Positions 9,748 to 18,900 of a DNA stretch of 64,000 bases are shown one piece after another (the first letter of the stretch is position 1; each line of letters opens with the position of its first letter). A program made the position numbers and the translations under genes. The stretch is from Blastococcus capsensis. GTDB lineage: Bacteria > Actinomycetota > Actinomycetes > Mycobacteriales > Geodermatophilaceae. The notes under the pieces were generated by a model that had not been told where the DNA came from, made no database searches, and saw only the letters and a list, made by a program, of their open reading frames with translations. The stretch covers positions 45,528-109,527 of the forward strand of contig NZ_JASNNW010000008.1 in assembly GCF_030165005.1 (NCBI RefSeq). The letters are read 5' to 3'.

Positions 9748-11411
9748 CCGATGTGCCCAGTTTCGACCTGACGGCCGAGCCGTGGATCCCGGTTCTCGAC
9801 CTCGACGGCCGGGAGCGCGTGCTCACGCCGCTGGATGTGGTCCAGCAGGCGGATCGGTTGGCGACGATCGGCGGCGAACTGCCGACCACCGGGTATGCGC
9901 TGACCCGGCTGCTGCTGGCCGTCCTGCACCGGGCCGTGCAGGGGCCCCGGGACGGCGAGCACTGGCGGCACCTGTGGGAGGAGCCTCGGCTGCCGGTCGG
10001 TGCGGTCGCCGAGTACCTGCAGCACTGGCGGGACCGCTGGGATCTCCTACACCCGCTCACCCCGTTCCTGCAGACGGCCGAGCTGCGTACTGCCGACGGC
10101 AAGCACTCGGGGCTGAGCAAGCTGATCGCCGACGTGCCCAACGGAGCACCGCTGTTCACCACCCGTGCCGGGCGCTCCCTCGCGCGGATGGGCCACGCCG
10201 AGGCGGCACGCTGGCTCGTGCACGCGCAGGCCTGGGACATCTCCGGCATCAAGACCGGCGTGCTGGACGACGACCGCACCAAGAAGGGCAAGCTCTACCC
10301 GCTTGGCGTCTCCTGGCTGGGACGCACCGGCGGCGTCTTGGTGGAGGGGCGCACGCTGCGCGACACGCTGCTGCTCAACCTGCTGCCCTACCGGGACGAG
10401 GAGCTGCCGCTGGGTTGGGGACGGCCGGACGGCGACCTGCCCACCTGGGAGCGTGCGCCGCTCCGCCCCGGTGTCGAACCGGATGTCTTTGGCCAGCCTC
10501 GCACCCGGCCGGCCGGCCCGGCCGACCTCTACACCTGGTCCGCACGGCGTATCCGGCTCGTCGCCGACGAGGACGGCGTAATAGGGGTGGTACTGACCTA
10601 CGGCGACCCTCTTGCGCAGCAGAACGCGCACACCTTCGAGCCGATGACGGCCTGGCGGCGCAGCCCCACCCAGGAGAAGGCGCTCAAGCAGCCGCTGGTC
10701 TACATGCCTCGGCGGCACTCGGTGGAGCGCGTGTTCTGGCGCGGGCTGGCGGCCCTGCTGCCGGTCGCCGCGAGCACATGGACCGGAAGAGAAGCGGCCG
10801 ACTTTCTTCCCCCAACCAGCCTGAACTGGTTATACGTCGCGCAGAACCAGGACTGGCTGGACCCGGCGTTGCCGGTGCGCGTGCGCATCGTCGGCGTGGA
10901 GTACGGCGCCCAGGACTCGTCGGTCGAGGAGATCGTCGCCGACCAGATGTCCTCGCGGGTCGCCGTGCTGCGCGCGGACGAGGGCACCCTCGGCGAGCAG
11001 GCCGTCGTCGCCGTCAGGCGCTGCGAGGAAGCGGTCAAGGCGCTGAAAAACCTGGCCGGCAACCTCGTCCGTGCCGCGGGTGGGGACGGCGACGGACCGC
11101 GCGCCCGCGCCGAGGAGATCGCCTTCGCCGCGCTCGACGCACCCTTCCGCCGCTGGGTGTCCGGCCTCGAGCCCGGCAGCGACCTCGGCGAGGTCCAGCG
11201 GGCGTGGCAGGTCGACATCGCCCGCATCGTGCGGCAGCTGGCCGAGGAACTCGTCGAGCAGTCCGGCCCGGCAGCATGGCGGGGCCGCGTCGTCCTCGGC
11301 CGGCACGTCGACGCAGGCCTCGCCGACGCTTGGTTCCGGGCCGCGCTGCGCACCGCCCTGCCCCTGGCCCATCCCGACGAGCCGTCTGCCCATCCCAAGG
11401 AGGCGTCATGA
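9744..11411 (+). CDS. cas8e: Cascade large subunit Cas8e (CasA/Cse1)
   Basis: This 555-residue large subunit recognises the PAM and recruits Cas3. The N-terminus FDLTAEPWIPVLDLDG is the family signature (sFdLl.ePWIPV). The WDISGIKTG-type loop and the four-helix C-terminal region are also present, and the length is normal. I place the start at GTG 9744, which overlaps the cas3 stop by 4 nt; the longer open frame upstream lies inside cas3 in another phase. Confidence 0.95.
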   Translation: MTDVPSFDLTAEPWIPVLDLDGRERVLTPLDVVQQADRLATIGGELPTTGYALTRLLLAVLHRAVQGPRDGEHWRHLWEEPRLPVGAVAEYLQHWRDRWDLLHPLTPFLQTAELRTADGKHSGLSKLIADVPNGAPLFTTRAGRSLARMGHAEAARWLVHAQAWDISGIKTGVLDDDRTKKGKLYPLGVSWLGRTGGVLVEGRTLRDTLLLNLLPYRDEELPLGWGRPDGDLPTWERAPLRPGVEPDVFGQPRTRPAGPADLYTWSARRIRLVADEDGVIGVVLTYGDPLAQQNAHTFEPMTAWRRSPTQEKALKQPLVYMPRRHSVERVFWRGLAALLPVAASTWTGREAADFLPPTSLNWLYVAQNQDWLDPALPVRVRIVGVEYGAQDSSVEEIVADQMSSRVAVLRADEGTLGEQAVVAVRRCEEAVKALKNLAGNLVRAAGGDGDGPRARAEEIAFAALDAPFRRWVSGLEPGSDLGEVQRAWQVDIARIVRQLAEELVEQSGPAAWRGRVVLGRHVDAGLADAWFRAALRTALPLAHPDEPSAHPKEAS

Positions 11412-12037
11412 CCGACACCCGCCCCGCTCCGCCGCGCGTCTCCTTGGAGGATCTGGTCGGCGACCGGGTGAGCGGACTGCAGGCTCGCTACCTGGCCGGC
11501 AGCAGCAGCGGTGTCGGCGACCTGGCGGCACTGCGCCGGGCGGTCACCGGGATGCCGGGGGAGGACCCGCGCACCTGGGCACTCACCGTGGCCGACGTCT
11601 CGCCGTGGGCCCGGGACGACGAGCCGACCGCGGCCGAGCTGGCCGCGCATGCCGCGCTGACCCTCTACGCGGTGCACCAGCAGTCACACGGTCGGGCCAT
11701 GCACCTCCGTGGCCGCGGACTGGGCAGCGCGGTCAGGACGCTAGGACAGCAGACGAACGCCGAGGACGCGGTGCGACGGCGGTTCGAGGCGCTGGGCACC
11801 GCGGCCACGTTTCCCGAGCTGCTGCACCACGCCCGCGGCCTGGTCCGGCAGCTCCGGTCCGCCGGAGTGCCGCTCGACTACGGCCGTCTGGCTCGTGACT
11901 TCCTGCACTGGCAGGACCCCGGCCGCATCGCGTCGGTCCGCCTCCGGTGGGGCCGGGACTACCACCGCATCCGTACCGATGCAGCCACCACAGAAACAGC
12001 GACCACCGATCCGTCCCCGAGCGAGGAGAAGCAGTGA
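11408..12037 (+). CDS. cas11: Cascade small subunit Cas11 (CasB/Cse2)
   Basis: A 209-residue, mainly helical small subunit that lines the target DNA within Cascade. Typical Cse2 features are present: AAHAALTLYAVHQQSHGRAMH and the C-terminal DFLHWQDP segment with basic residues after it (RLRWGRDYHR). The start is ATG 11408 with AAGGAGG upstream; it overlaps the cas8e stop (ATGA). The last ~20 residues are Thr/Ser-rich and probably disordered. Confidence 0.93.
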   Translation: MTDTRPAPPRVSLEDLVGDRVSGLQARYLAGSSSGVGDLAALRRAVTGMPGEDPRTWALTVADVSPWARDDEPTAAELAAHAALTLYAVHQQSHGRAMHLRGRGLGSAVRTLGQQTNAEDAVRRRFEALGTAATFPELLHHARGLVRQLRSAGVPLDYGRLARDFLHWQDPGRIASVRLRWGRDYHRIRTDAATTETATTDPSPSEEKQ

Positions 12038-13137
12038 GCCGCACCTACATCGACGTCCACGTGCTGCAGACAGTGCCGCCGAGCAACCTCAATCGTGACG
12101 ACACGGGCAGCCCGAAGACCGCGTTCTACGGCGGGGTGCGGCGGGCCCGGGTCTCCAGCCAGGCCTGGAAGCGAGCCACTCGGCGCGCCTTCGACGACGT
12201 GCTCGACCCATCCGTGCTCGGGGTGCGCACCCGCCGGGTGGTGGAGCTGGTGGCCGAGGAGATCCGCCGGCAGGACGCCGGCATCGAGGAGGCGACCGCG
12301 TTGACGGCGGCCGAGGGGGTGCTCAAGAAGGCGGGTATCGCCCTCAAGCCGGCGCGGAAGAAGGATGCGCCGCAGGAGTCGGGATACCTGCTCTTCCTCT
12401 CCCGCCGGCAGGTGAGCAGCCTGGCTGCCGCCGCGCTTACCGAGCACCGCGGCGAGGGCTGGCCGGCCAACGTCAAGCGGTTGGCCGACACCGAGCATTC
12501 AGTGGATCTGGCCCTCTTCGGCCGCATGGTCGCCGACTCGACCGACCTCAACGTCGACGCCAGCGTGCAGGTCGCGCACGCACTCAGCGTGCATGCGGTC
12601 GAGGAGCAGTTCGACTACTTCACCGCGGTCGACGACCACAAGGCGGCCGACGAGGAGGAGGACGCCGGCGCCGGCATGATCGGCACGGTCGAGTTCAACT
12701 CCTCCACCCTCTACCGCTACGCCACCGTCGATGTGGCGGGGTTGGCGGAGAACCTGGGCGATCCGGCCGCGGTGCGTGCGGCGGTCGAGGCGTTCGTCGG
12801 CTGCTTCGTCACAAGCATGCCCACCGGCAAGCAGAACACCTTCGCCAACCGGACCCTGCCCGACGCCGTCTGGGTACAGGTCCGCGACGACCAGCCGGTC
12901 AACCTCGTCGGCGCCTTCGAGGAGGCGATCGTGAGCACCACCGGCCGGGTGACGGAAGCGGTCGATCGCCTGGCGCAGCACGCCGCGGCGCTGGAGCGGG
13001 CGTACGGCATGGCCCCGGTTGCCAGCTTCGCCGCCGGACCCAAGGCAGCGCCGCTCGGGGAGCCGCGTCCCTGGCCGGAGGTGGTGACGGCGGTCGGCGA
13101 TGCCGTCGCGTCGCGCCTGGGCGCCGTTCCGGCATGA
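12034..13137 (+). CDS. cas7e: Cascade backbone subunit Cas7e (CasC/Cse4)
   Basis: This 367-residue RAMP protein polymerises along the crRNA. The opening PPSNLNRDDTGSPKTAFYGG followed by RRARVSSQAWKRATR is diagnostic for Cas7e, and the later SMPTGKQNTFANRTLPD matches the family. The start is GTG 12034, overlapping the cas11 stop (GTGA); the apparent upstream extension belongs to the cas11 coding region. Confidence 0.96.
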   Translation: MSRTYIDVHVLQTVPPSNLNRDDTGSPKTAFYGGVRRARVSSQAWKRATRRAFDDVLDPSVLGVRTRRVVELVAEEIRRQDAGIEEATALTAAEGVLKKAGIALKPARKKDAPQESGYLLFLSRRQVSSLAAAALTEHRGEGWPANVKRLADTEHSVDLALFGRMVADSTDLNVDASVQVAHALSVHAVEEQFDYFTAVDDHKAADEEEDAGAGMIGTVEFNSSTLYRYATVDVAGLAENLGDPAAVRAAVEAFVGCFVTSMPTGKQNTFANRTLPDAVWVQVRDDQPVNLVGAFEEAIVSTTGRVTEAVDRLAQHAAALERAYGMAPVASFAAGPKAAPLGEPRPWPEVVTAVGDAVASRLGAVPA

Positions 13138-13865
13138 CGGTTCTGCTGCTGACTCTCACCGGCCCGCTGCAGTCCTGGGGCTCGGCCAGCCGCTTCGTCC
13201 GGCGCGGCACCGAACCCGCACCGACCAAGAGCGGTGTGGTCGGCCTGCTGGCGGCGGCGCAAGGACGGCGCCGCGCGGACCCGGTCGAAGACCTGGCCGC
13301 CCTGCGGTTCGGCGTGCGGATCGACCAGCCGGGGCGACTCGTCCGCGATTTCCAGACCGAACGGCGGGCGGACGGGACGTCGCTGCCGCTGAGCTACCGC
13401 TTCTACCTGGCCGACGCGGTGTTCCTCGCGGGCTTGGAGGGTGATGCCACGTTCCTCGAGGGTCTGGCCGACGCGATCCGGCGTCCGGTGTTCCCGCTGT
13501 TCCTCGGCCGGCGGTCCTGCCCACCCGCCGGTCCGCTGCTGCCACTCGTCCTCGACGGAACGTTGGAGGAGGTGTTCAGGGACCGGCCGTGGGCAGCCGC
13601 CGCTTGGTATCGCCGGTCGCGCGAGGTCCGGAATCTGCCCGAGGTCCGGCTGGAGACGGCCGTCGACGCGCAGCCGGCGGACGTCGGAGCGGTGTCGGTG
13701 CGCGACCACCCGGTGAGCTTCGACCCGGAGCTGCGCCAGTACGGCTGGCGGTCGGTCGCGCACGGTGCGGTGACCGTGCCGGGGCCGGCAGCCGGCCGTG
13801 CGGTGGCCACGGCGCGGGGCGGCGGGAGCGGGACGCACGACCCGATGGCGGTGTTCGACCGGTGA
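13134..13865 (+). CDS. cas5e: Cascade subunit Cas5e (CasD)
   Basis: A 243-residue RAMP protein that caps the 5' handle of the crRNA. It has the Cas5e N-terminus LLLTLTGPLQSWGSASRF, PTKSGVVGLLAAA and the distal RRSCPPAGPLLP strand. The ATG at 13134 overlaps the cas7e stop (ATGA). Length and order within the operon are canonical. Confidence 0.95.
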   Translation: MTVLLLTLTGPLQSWGSASRFVRRGTEPAPTKSGVVGLLAAAQGRRRADPVEDLAALRFGVRIDQPGRLVRDFQTERRADGTSLPLSYRFYLADAVFLAGLEGDATFLEGLADAIRRPVFPLFLGRRSCPPAGPLLPLVLDGTLEEVFRDRPWAAAAWYRRSREVRNLPEVRLETAVDAQPADVGAVSVRDHPVSFDPELRQYGWRSVAHGAVTVPGPAAGRAVATARGGGSGTHDPMAVFDR

Positions 13866-14533
13866 CCACGTACCTGAGCAGGGTGGAGCTCAATCCGCAG
13901 CGACGTGCCGGACGAGGCCTGCTCGGCTCGCCCCAGGCGATGCACGCTGCCGTCCTGTCCGCCTTCCCAGGTGCACTCGCCGACCGGACCGACCAGCGGG
14001 TGCTCTGGCGGCTGGATCCCGTACCGGGGGCGGTGCACCTGTACGTCGTATCACCGGAGCAGCCCGACTTCACGCACATCGTCGAGCAGGCCGGCTGGCC
14101 AACGCTGCAGACATGGCAGAGCCGCGAGTACGACCCGTTCCTGGATCGGCTCGCCGCAGGTCAGTCGTGGGCCTTCCGGCTGACCGCAAACCCGACCAGG
14201 GCCCGCCCCGCTGCCGAGGGACGGCGGTCACAGCGCTTCGGCCACGTGACGGTGGCCCAGCAACAGCGCTGGTTGGTGCAGCGGTGTACGACGGCGGGAT
14301 TCGACGTACTGGCGGCTTCGGAGATGGGGGACCCGGCGGACGGTGTCGTCGTCCGCGAGCGAGGCACAACCCGCTTCCGGCGAGGGGACGGCCAGGTGAC
14401 GCTGACGACGGCTTCGTTCGAGGGGATGCTCACCGTGACCGACGCCGGGGCGCTCCGAGCCACGCTGACCGGCGGGCTGGGGCCGGGAAAGGCGTACGGC
14501 TGCGGGCTGCTCACGTTGGCCCCGGTGCAGTGA
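13862..14533 (+). CDS. cas6e: crRNA-processing endoribonuclease Cas6e (CasE/Cse3)
   Basis: This 223-residue protein cuts the CRISPR transcript at the base of the repeat hairpin and stays bound to the 3' handle. Seen here are the N-terminal strand YLSRVELN, the catalytic-type histidine His28 in PQAMHAAV, and the C-terminal glycine-rich loop GGLGPGKAYGCGLLTL. The GTG start at 13862 overlaps the cas5e stop. Confidence 0.95.
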   Translation: MTTYLSRVELNPQRRAGRGLLGSPQAMHAAVLSAFPGALADRTDQRVLWRLDPVPGAVHLYVVSPEQPDFTHIVEQAGWPTLQTWQSREYDPFLDRLAAGQSWAFRLTANPTRARPAAEGRRSQRFGHVTVAQQQRWLVQRCTTAGFDVLAASEMGDPADGVVVRERGTTRFRRGDGQVTLTTASFEGMLTVTDAGALRATLTGGLGPGKAYGCGLLTLAPVQ

Positions 14534-15480
14534 TGCGCAAGATTCCGGGGCCACCGCCGCCCTCCCTGCCGGAGCTGGTACGGGCGGAAGACAGGCTGAC
14601 GTTCGTGTACGTCGAGCGGTGCGTCGTCCACCGGGACGCCAACGCGATCACCGCCATGGACGACCGGGGAACCGTGCACATCCCGGCGGCCGGACTCGGC
14701 GCCCTCTTGCTGGGGCCGGGTACCCGGATCACCCATCAGGCCATGGTGCTGATCGGACAGAGCGGGGCAACGGCGGTGTGGGTGGGAGAGCGGGGCGTGC
14801 GCTGCTACGCACACGGCCGCTCGCTGGCGCGATCTTCCCGGCTGCTGGAGGCCCAGGCCGAGCTGGTGACCAACACCCGGTCACGGCTGGCGGTCGCGCG
14901 GCGCATGTACGGCATGCGGTTTCCCGGGGAGGACGTCGAGGGCCTCACCATGCAACAGCTGCGGGGACGGGAAGGTGCACGCGTCCGGCGGACCTACCGG
15001 GAGCACTCCGCCCGCACCGGTGTTGAGTGGAAGCGACGGGACTACAACGTCGAGGACTTCGCTTCGGGGGACCGCGTCAACCAGGCGCTGTCGGCGGCGA
15101 ACACGTCGCTCTACGGAGTCGTCCATGCGGTGATCGTGGCGCTGGGCTGCTCGCCGGGACTGGGCTTCGTGCACACCGGCCACGAACTGTCGTTCGTCTA
15201 CGACATCGCCGACCTCTACAAGGCCGAGATCAGCATCCCCGTGGCGTTCGAGGTCGCGGCGAGCCCCACGGAGGACATCCCCGCGGACGCGCGTCGGGCG
15301 GTACGAGACCGGCTGCACGACGGCAAGCTGCTGGAGCGTTGCGTGCGGGATGTCCGCCGGCTGCTGCTCACGGACGACGACTCGCCCGCCGATGCGCTGC
15401 CCGACGCCGATGTCGTCTACCTGTGGGACGAGGCCGACGATCCCGTGGCCAGCGGCTCCGGGTACGGGACGGACTTCTGA
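14533..15480 (+). CDS. cas1: Spacer integrase Cas1 (type I-E)
   Basis: A 315-residue integrase subunit that, with Cas2, inserts new spacers at the leader end. Type I-E features include the N-terminal beta domain (FVYVERCVVHRDANAITAMD), the GMRFPG segment and the helical catalytic domain with NTSLYGVVHAVIVALG and the GHELSFVYDIADLYK metal-site region. The residues expected to bind metal (Glu, His, Asp) appear present. Start ATG 14533 overlaps the cas6e stop by one base (TGATG). Confidence 0.96.
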   Translation: MRKIPGPPPPSLPELVRAEDRLTFVYVERCVVHRDANAITAMDDRGTVHIPAAGLGALLLGPGTRITHQAMVLIGQSGATAVWVGERGVRCYAHGRSLARSSRLLEAQAELVTNTRSRLAVARRMYGMRFPGEDVEGLTMQQLRGREGARVRRTYREHSARTGVEWKRRDYNVEDFASGDRVNQALSAANTSLYGVVHAVIVALGCSPGLGFVHTGHELSFVYDIADLYKAEISIPVAFEVAASPTEDIPADARRAVRDRLHDGKLLERCVRDVRRLLLTDDDSPADALPDADVVYLWDEADDPVASGSGYGTDF

Positions 15481-15848
15481 TGGTCGTCCTCGTCCTGTCC
15501 GCCTGTCCGGCGGGGCTACGAGGGCATCTCACGCGGTGGCTGCTCGAGATTTCGGCGGGGGTGTTCGTGGGCCACGTGTCCGCTCGTGTGCGTGACCTCA
15601 TGTGGCTCAACGTCTGCGAGATGACATCGGGCGGCCGGGCGCTGATGGTCTTCAGCGTGCCGGGGGAGCAGCGGATGGATTTCCTGGTGCACAACCACCA
15701 TTGGACGCCGACGGATTTCGACGGCCTCACGTTGATGATGCGGCCGAACAGCGAGGCGGCGGCTCCTGCGGTCACGGAGAATCCGCCTGCGGCAGGCTGG
15801 AGTGCCGCGAGCAAGCGTCGCAAGTTCAGACGCGGCCCCGTCCGGTAA
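15480..15848 (+). CDS. cas2: Spacer-acquisition protein Cas2 (type I-E, CasF-like)
   Basis: A 122-residue type I-E Cas2: VVLVLSACPAGLRGHLTRW, then EISAGVFVGHVSARVRDLMW and the strand ALMVFSVPGEQRMDF are all typical of this subtype. The ATG overlaps the cas1 stop (TGATG). The C-terminal tail beyond about residue 95 is longer than in E. coli Cas2 and basic (SKRRKFRRG). The array begins 65 bp after its stop. Confidence 0.95.
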   Translation: MVVLVLSACPAGLRGHLTRWLLEISAGVFVGHVSARVRDLMWLNVCEMTSGGRALMVFSVPGEQRMDFLVHNHHWTPTDFDGLTLMMRPNSEAAAPAVTENPPAAGWSAASKRRKFRRGPVR

Positions 15849-15913
15849 CGTTTCGAGCCGAGAAACCGAACCCAGAACCACCACTTCGCGACTAAATGGG
15901 CAGGTCGAAAAGT
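15849..15913 (+). promoter_or_regulatory. Candidate CRISPR leader
   Basis: These 65 bp between cas2 and the first repeat are clearly less GC-rich than their surroundings (stretches such as GACTAAATGGG and CGAAAAG). Repeat polarity matches the type I-E convention with the leader on this side, so new spacers should enter at 15914 and transcription should run rightward. Any promoter must lie here or within cas2. Confidence 0.7.
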
Positions 15914-18900
15914 GTGCTCCCCGCGTCCGCGGGGGTGAGCCCGACGAGCTGAGGAGCCCGACATGACCCCCACCGTGCTCCCCGCGTCCGCGGGGGTGAG
16001 CTCACAGCCGCAGTGCCCGTCAGGCCGGTGTCGTCGTGCTCCCCGCGTCCGCGGGGGTGAGCCCACCAGGTTGGCGATGGGCAAGTGCACGCCCAGGTGC
16101 TCCCCGCGTCCGCGGGGGTGAGCCCTCCTGCATGTTGTCTCGGTAGACAACGATGCCGTGCTCCCCGCGTCCGCGGGGGTGAGCCCTGGTGGCAACCGTG
16201 CGCGACTACGGCCCCGATGTGCTCCCCGCGTCCGCGGGGGTGAGCCCGGGTCCTCGTAGACGCCGTGGAAGTGACGGGTGTGCTCCCCGCGTCCGCGGGG
16301 GTGAGCCCGGGGCGAGGGCGCGGGCACGCTCGGCGGCCAGGTGCTCCCCGCGTCCGCGGGGGTGAGCCCCGAGCCCGCTGTCGGTCAGGTCGATGCCGGG
16401 CGTGCTCCCCGCGTCCGCGGGGGTGAGCCCCCCGACGGCATCCGCTGCCGCTTCGCTCGCGTGTGCTCCCCGCGTCCGCGGGGGTGAGCCCTGGGGGATG
16501 TTCGCCCCGGAGACCCCCAAGTAGTGCTCCCCGCGTCCGCGGGGGTGAGCCCGCCGGACGCCGACCCGCGGCGAGAGGGACCACGTGCTCCCCGCGTCCG
16601 CGGGGGTGAGCCCGGGACGCCATCGAGAAGATCAAGGCAGCCCGCGTGCTCCCCGCGTCCGCGGGGGTGAGCCCTTCTGGGCCGCTTCCCACCTCGACCG
16701 CAACAAGTGCTCCCCGCGTCCGCGGGGGTGAGCCCGAGCTGCTGCGCACCGGCTCCCTCGAGGTCAAGTGCTCCCCGCGTCCGCGGGGGTGAGCCCCCAT
16801 TCGACCTCGCCGCCGTCGCCCTCCTCATGTGCTCCCCGCGTCCGCGGGGGTGAGCCCACCAAGCCCTACGGCGAGCACGCAGGAGGTGGGTGCTCCCCGC
16901 GTCCGCGGGGGTGAGCCCCTCCGCACCGAGGCGTTCCAGCAGTTGCCGGGGTGCTCCCCGCGTCCGCGGGGGTGAGCCCATCATGGACAGCGTCGGCCCG
17001 GACACCGGTGCGTGCTCCCCGCGTCCGCGGGGGTGAGCCCGGCTTCTTGACGACGACCCCCGGGAACGTGATGTGCTCCCCGCGTCCGCGGGGGTGAGCC
17101 CCCCAGCGCCCCCACGGTCGGCGAGCTCGCCGCGTGCTCCCCGCGTCCGCGGGGGTGAGCCCCTGCGTGAAGCGCACCCCGCTGGCCAGGACCAGTGCTC
17201 CCCGCGTCCGCGGGGGTGAGCCCTTGATGCTGATGGCGAACCCGATCGGTCTGGTGTGCTCCCCGCGTCCGCGGGGGTGAGCCAATACGGGGCCAGCCCG
17301 GTGCGCGGCAAGGTATGTGCTCCCCGCGTCCGCGGGGGTGAGCCCGCAAACTCGAAACCGCCGCCGCCCGCGCCCTCGTGCTCCCCGCGTCCGCGGGGGT
17401 GAGCCCTCCTGCTCGCAGGCGGCCTCCATCGCTTCCTTGTGCTCCCCGCGTCCGCGGGGGTGAGCCCTTGGTGGCGATCGCCGGGTCAGTGGTGGTGGAG
17501 TGCTCTCCGCGTCCGCGGGGGTGAGCCCACCTCGTAGTCGTCCCCGACGACCCACGTCGGGTGCTCCCCGCGTCCGCGGGGGTGAGCCCTTGTGGAGCGG
17601 CTCGTCGTCCAGCGTCAGGACGTGCTCCCCGCGTCCGCGGGGGTGAGCCCGGGTCGCGGATCCTGTTCGGAGCCCGGGAGCGGTGCTCCCCGCGTCCGCG
17701 GGGGTGAGCCCAGCAGATCCGCGGACGTGGAGGCGATGTCGGCGGCTCCCCGCGTCCGCGGGGGTGAGCCCCGGGGGGCGGTGCAGGCCTACGCCGCCGA
17801 GCTGTGCTCCCCGCGTCCGCGGGGGTGAGCCCGGGCGGGCATCAGCGTCGGGCCTTTCGGACGAGTGCTCCCCGCGTCCGCGGGGGTGAGCCCTCCGTCC
17901 AGCGGCGGTCCCACTCGTTGAGCAGGTGCTCCCCGCGTCCGCGGGGGTGAGCCCGGTTACGGAACCTCGCGGCGACTGTCCGACCGGTGCTCCCCGCGTC
18001 CGCGGGGGTGAGCCCCCCCGCCGCGGCGACGTCGCCGCGATCGCCGAGTGCTCCCCGCGTCCGCGGGGGTGAGCCCTGTCGGTCCACAGGTCGTCGTGCA
18101 CGTCGCCGGTGCTCCCCGCGTCCGCGGGGGTGAGCCCGAGCTGCTGTGCGCCACCACGATGTAGAGGGCGTACTCCCCGCGTCCGCGGGGGTGAGCCCAT
18201 CTCCAGCTACGGTTTCAACTCCGGTGGTGGGTGCTCCCCGCGTCCGCGGGGGTGAGCCCTGGCCAGCCCAGGCGCGCAGCTCACGGCCAGCGTGCTCCCC
18301 GCGTCCGCGGGGGTGAGCCCGTGGTCTTGGACATCGCGTCTCCTCGTCTGCTGTGCTCCCCGCGTCCGCGGGGGTGAGCCCCGCACCCGTCCCCCCCGTT
18401 ACGTGCTCGTCGAGTGCTCCCCGCGTCCGCGGGGGTGAGCCGTCGTCGTATGTGCTCACTGGTCGATCTCCTTCGTGCTCCCCGCGTCCGCGGGGGTGAG
18501 CCCATCGCGCCGCCCGCCCTCCCGGCTGCCCGCGGGTGCTCCCCGCGTCCGCGGGGGTGAGCCCCGGTCTACGGATTCGCCACGGGCGGACCGGTCGTGC
18601 TCCCCGCGTCCGCGGGGGTGAGCCCAGCACGGCAGCGCCAAGCTAAGCGACGAGGACGTGCTCCCCGCGTCCGCGGGGGTGAGCCCAGGCCGCTCGCGGC
18701 CAGGATTCGGACCTGTGCGTGCTCCCCGCGTCCGCGGGGGTGAGCCCAGCGTCGCCAGAAACGTGGACAACCCGGGGGAGTGCTCCCCGCGTCCGCGGGG
18801 GTGAGCCCCGGACGCTGGCCTGCGGCGGTGCCCCCAGGTCGTGCTCCCCGCGTCCGCGGGGGTGAGCCCTCCGAGGGTCGGGCGTCCGGGTCCACCATCG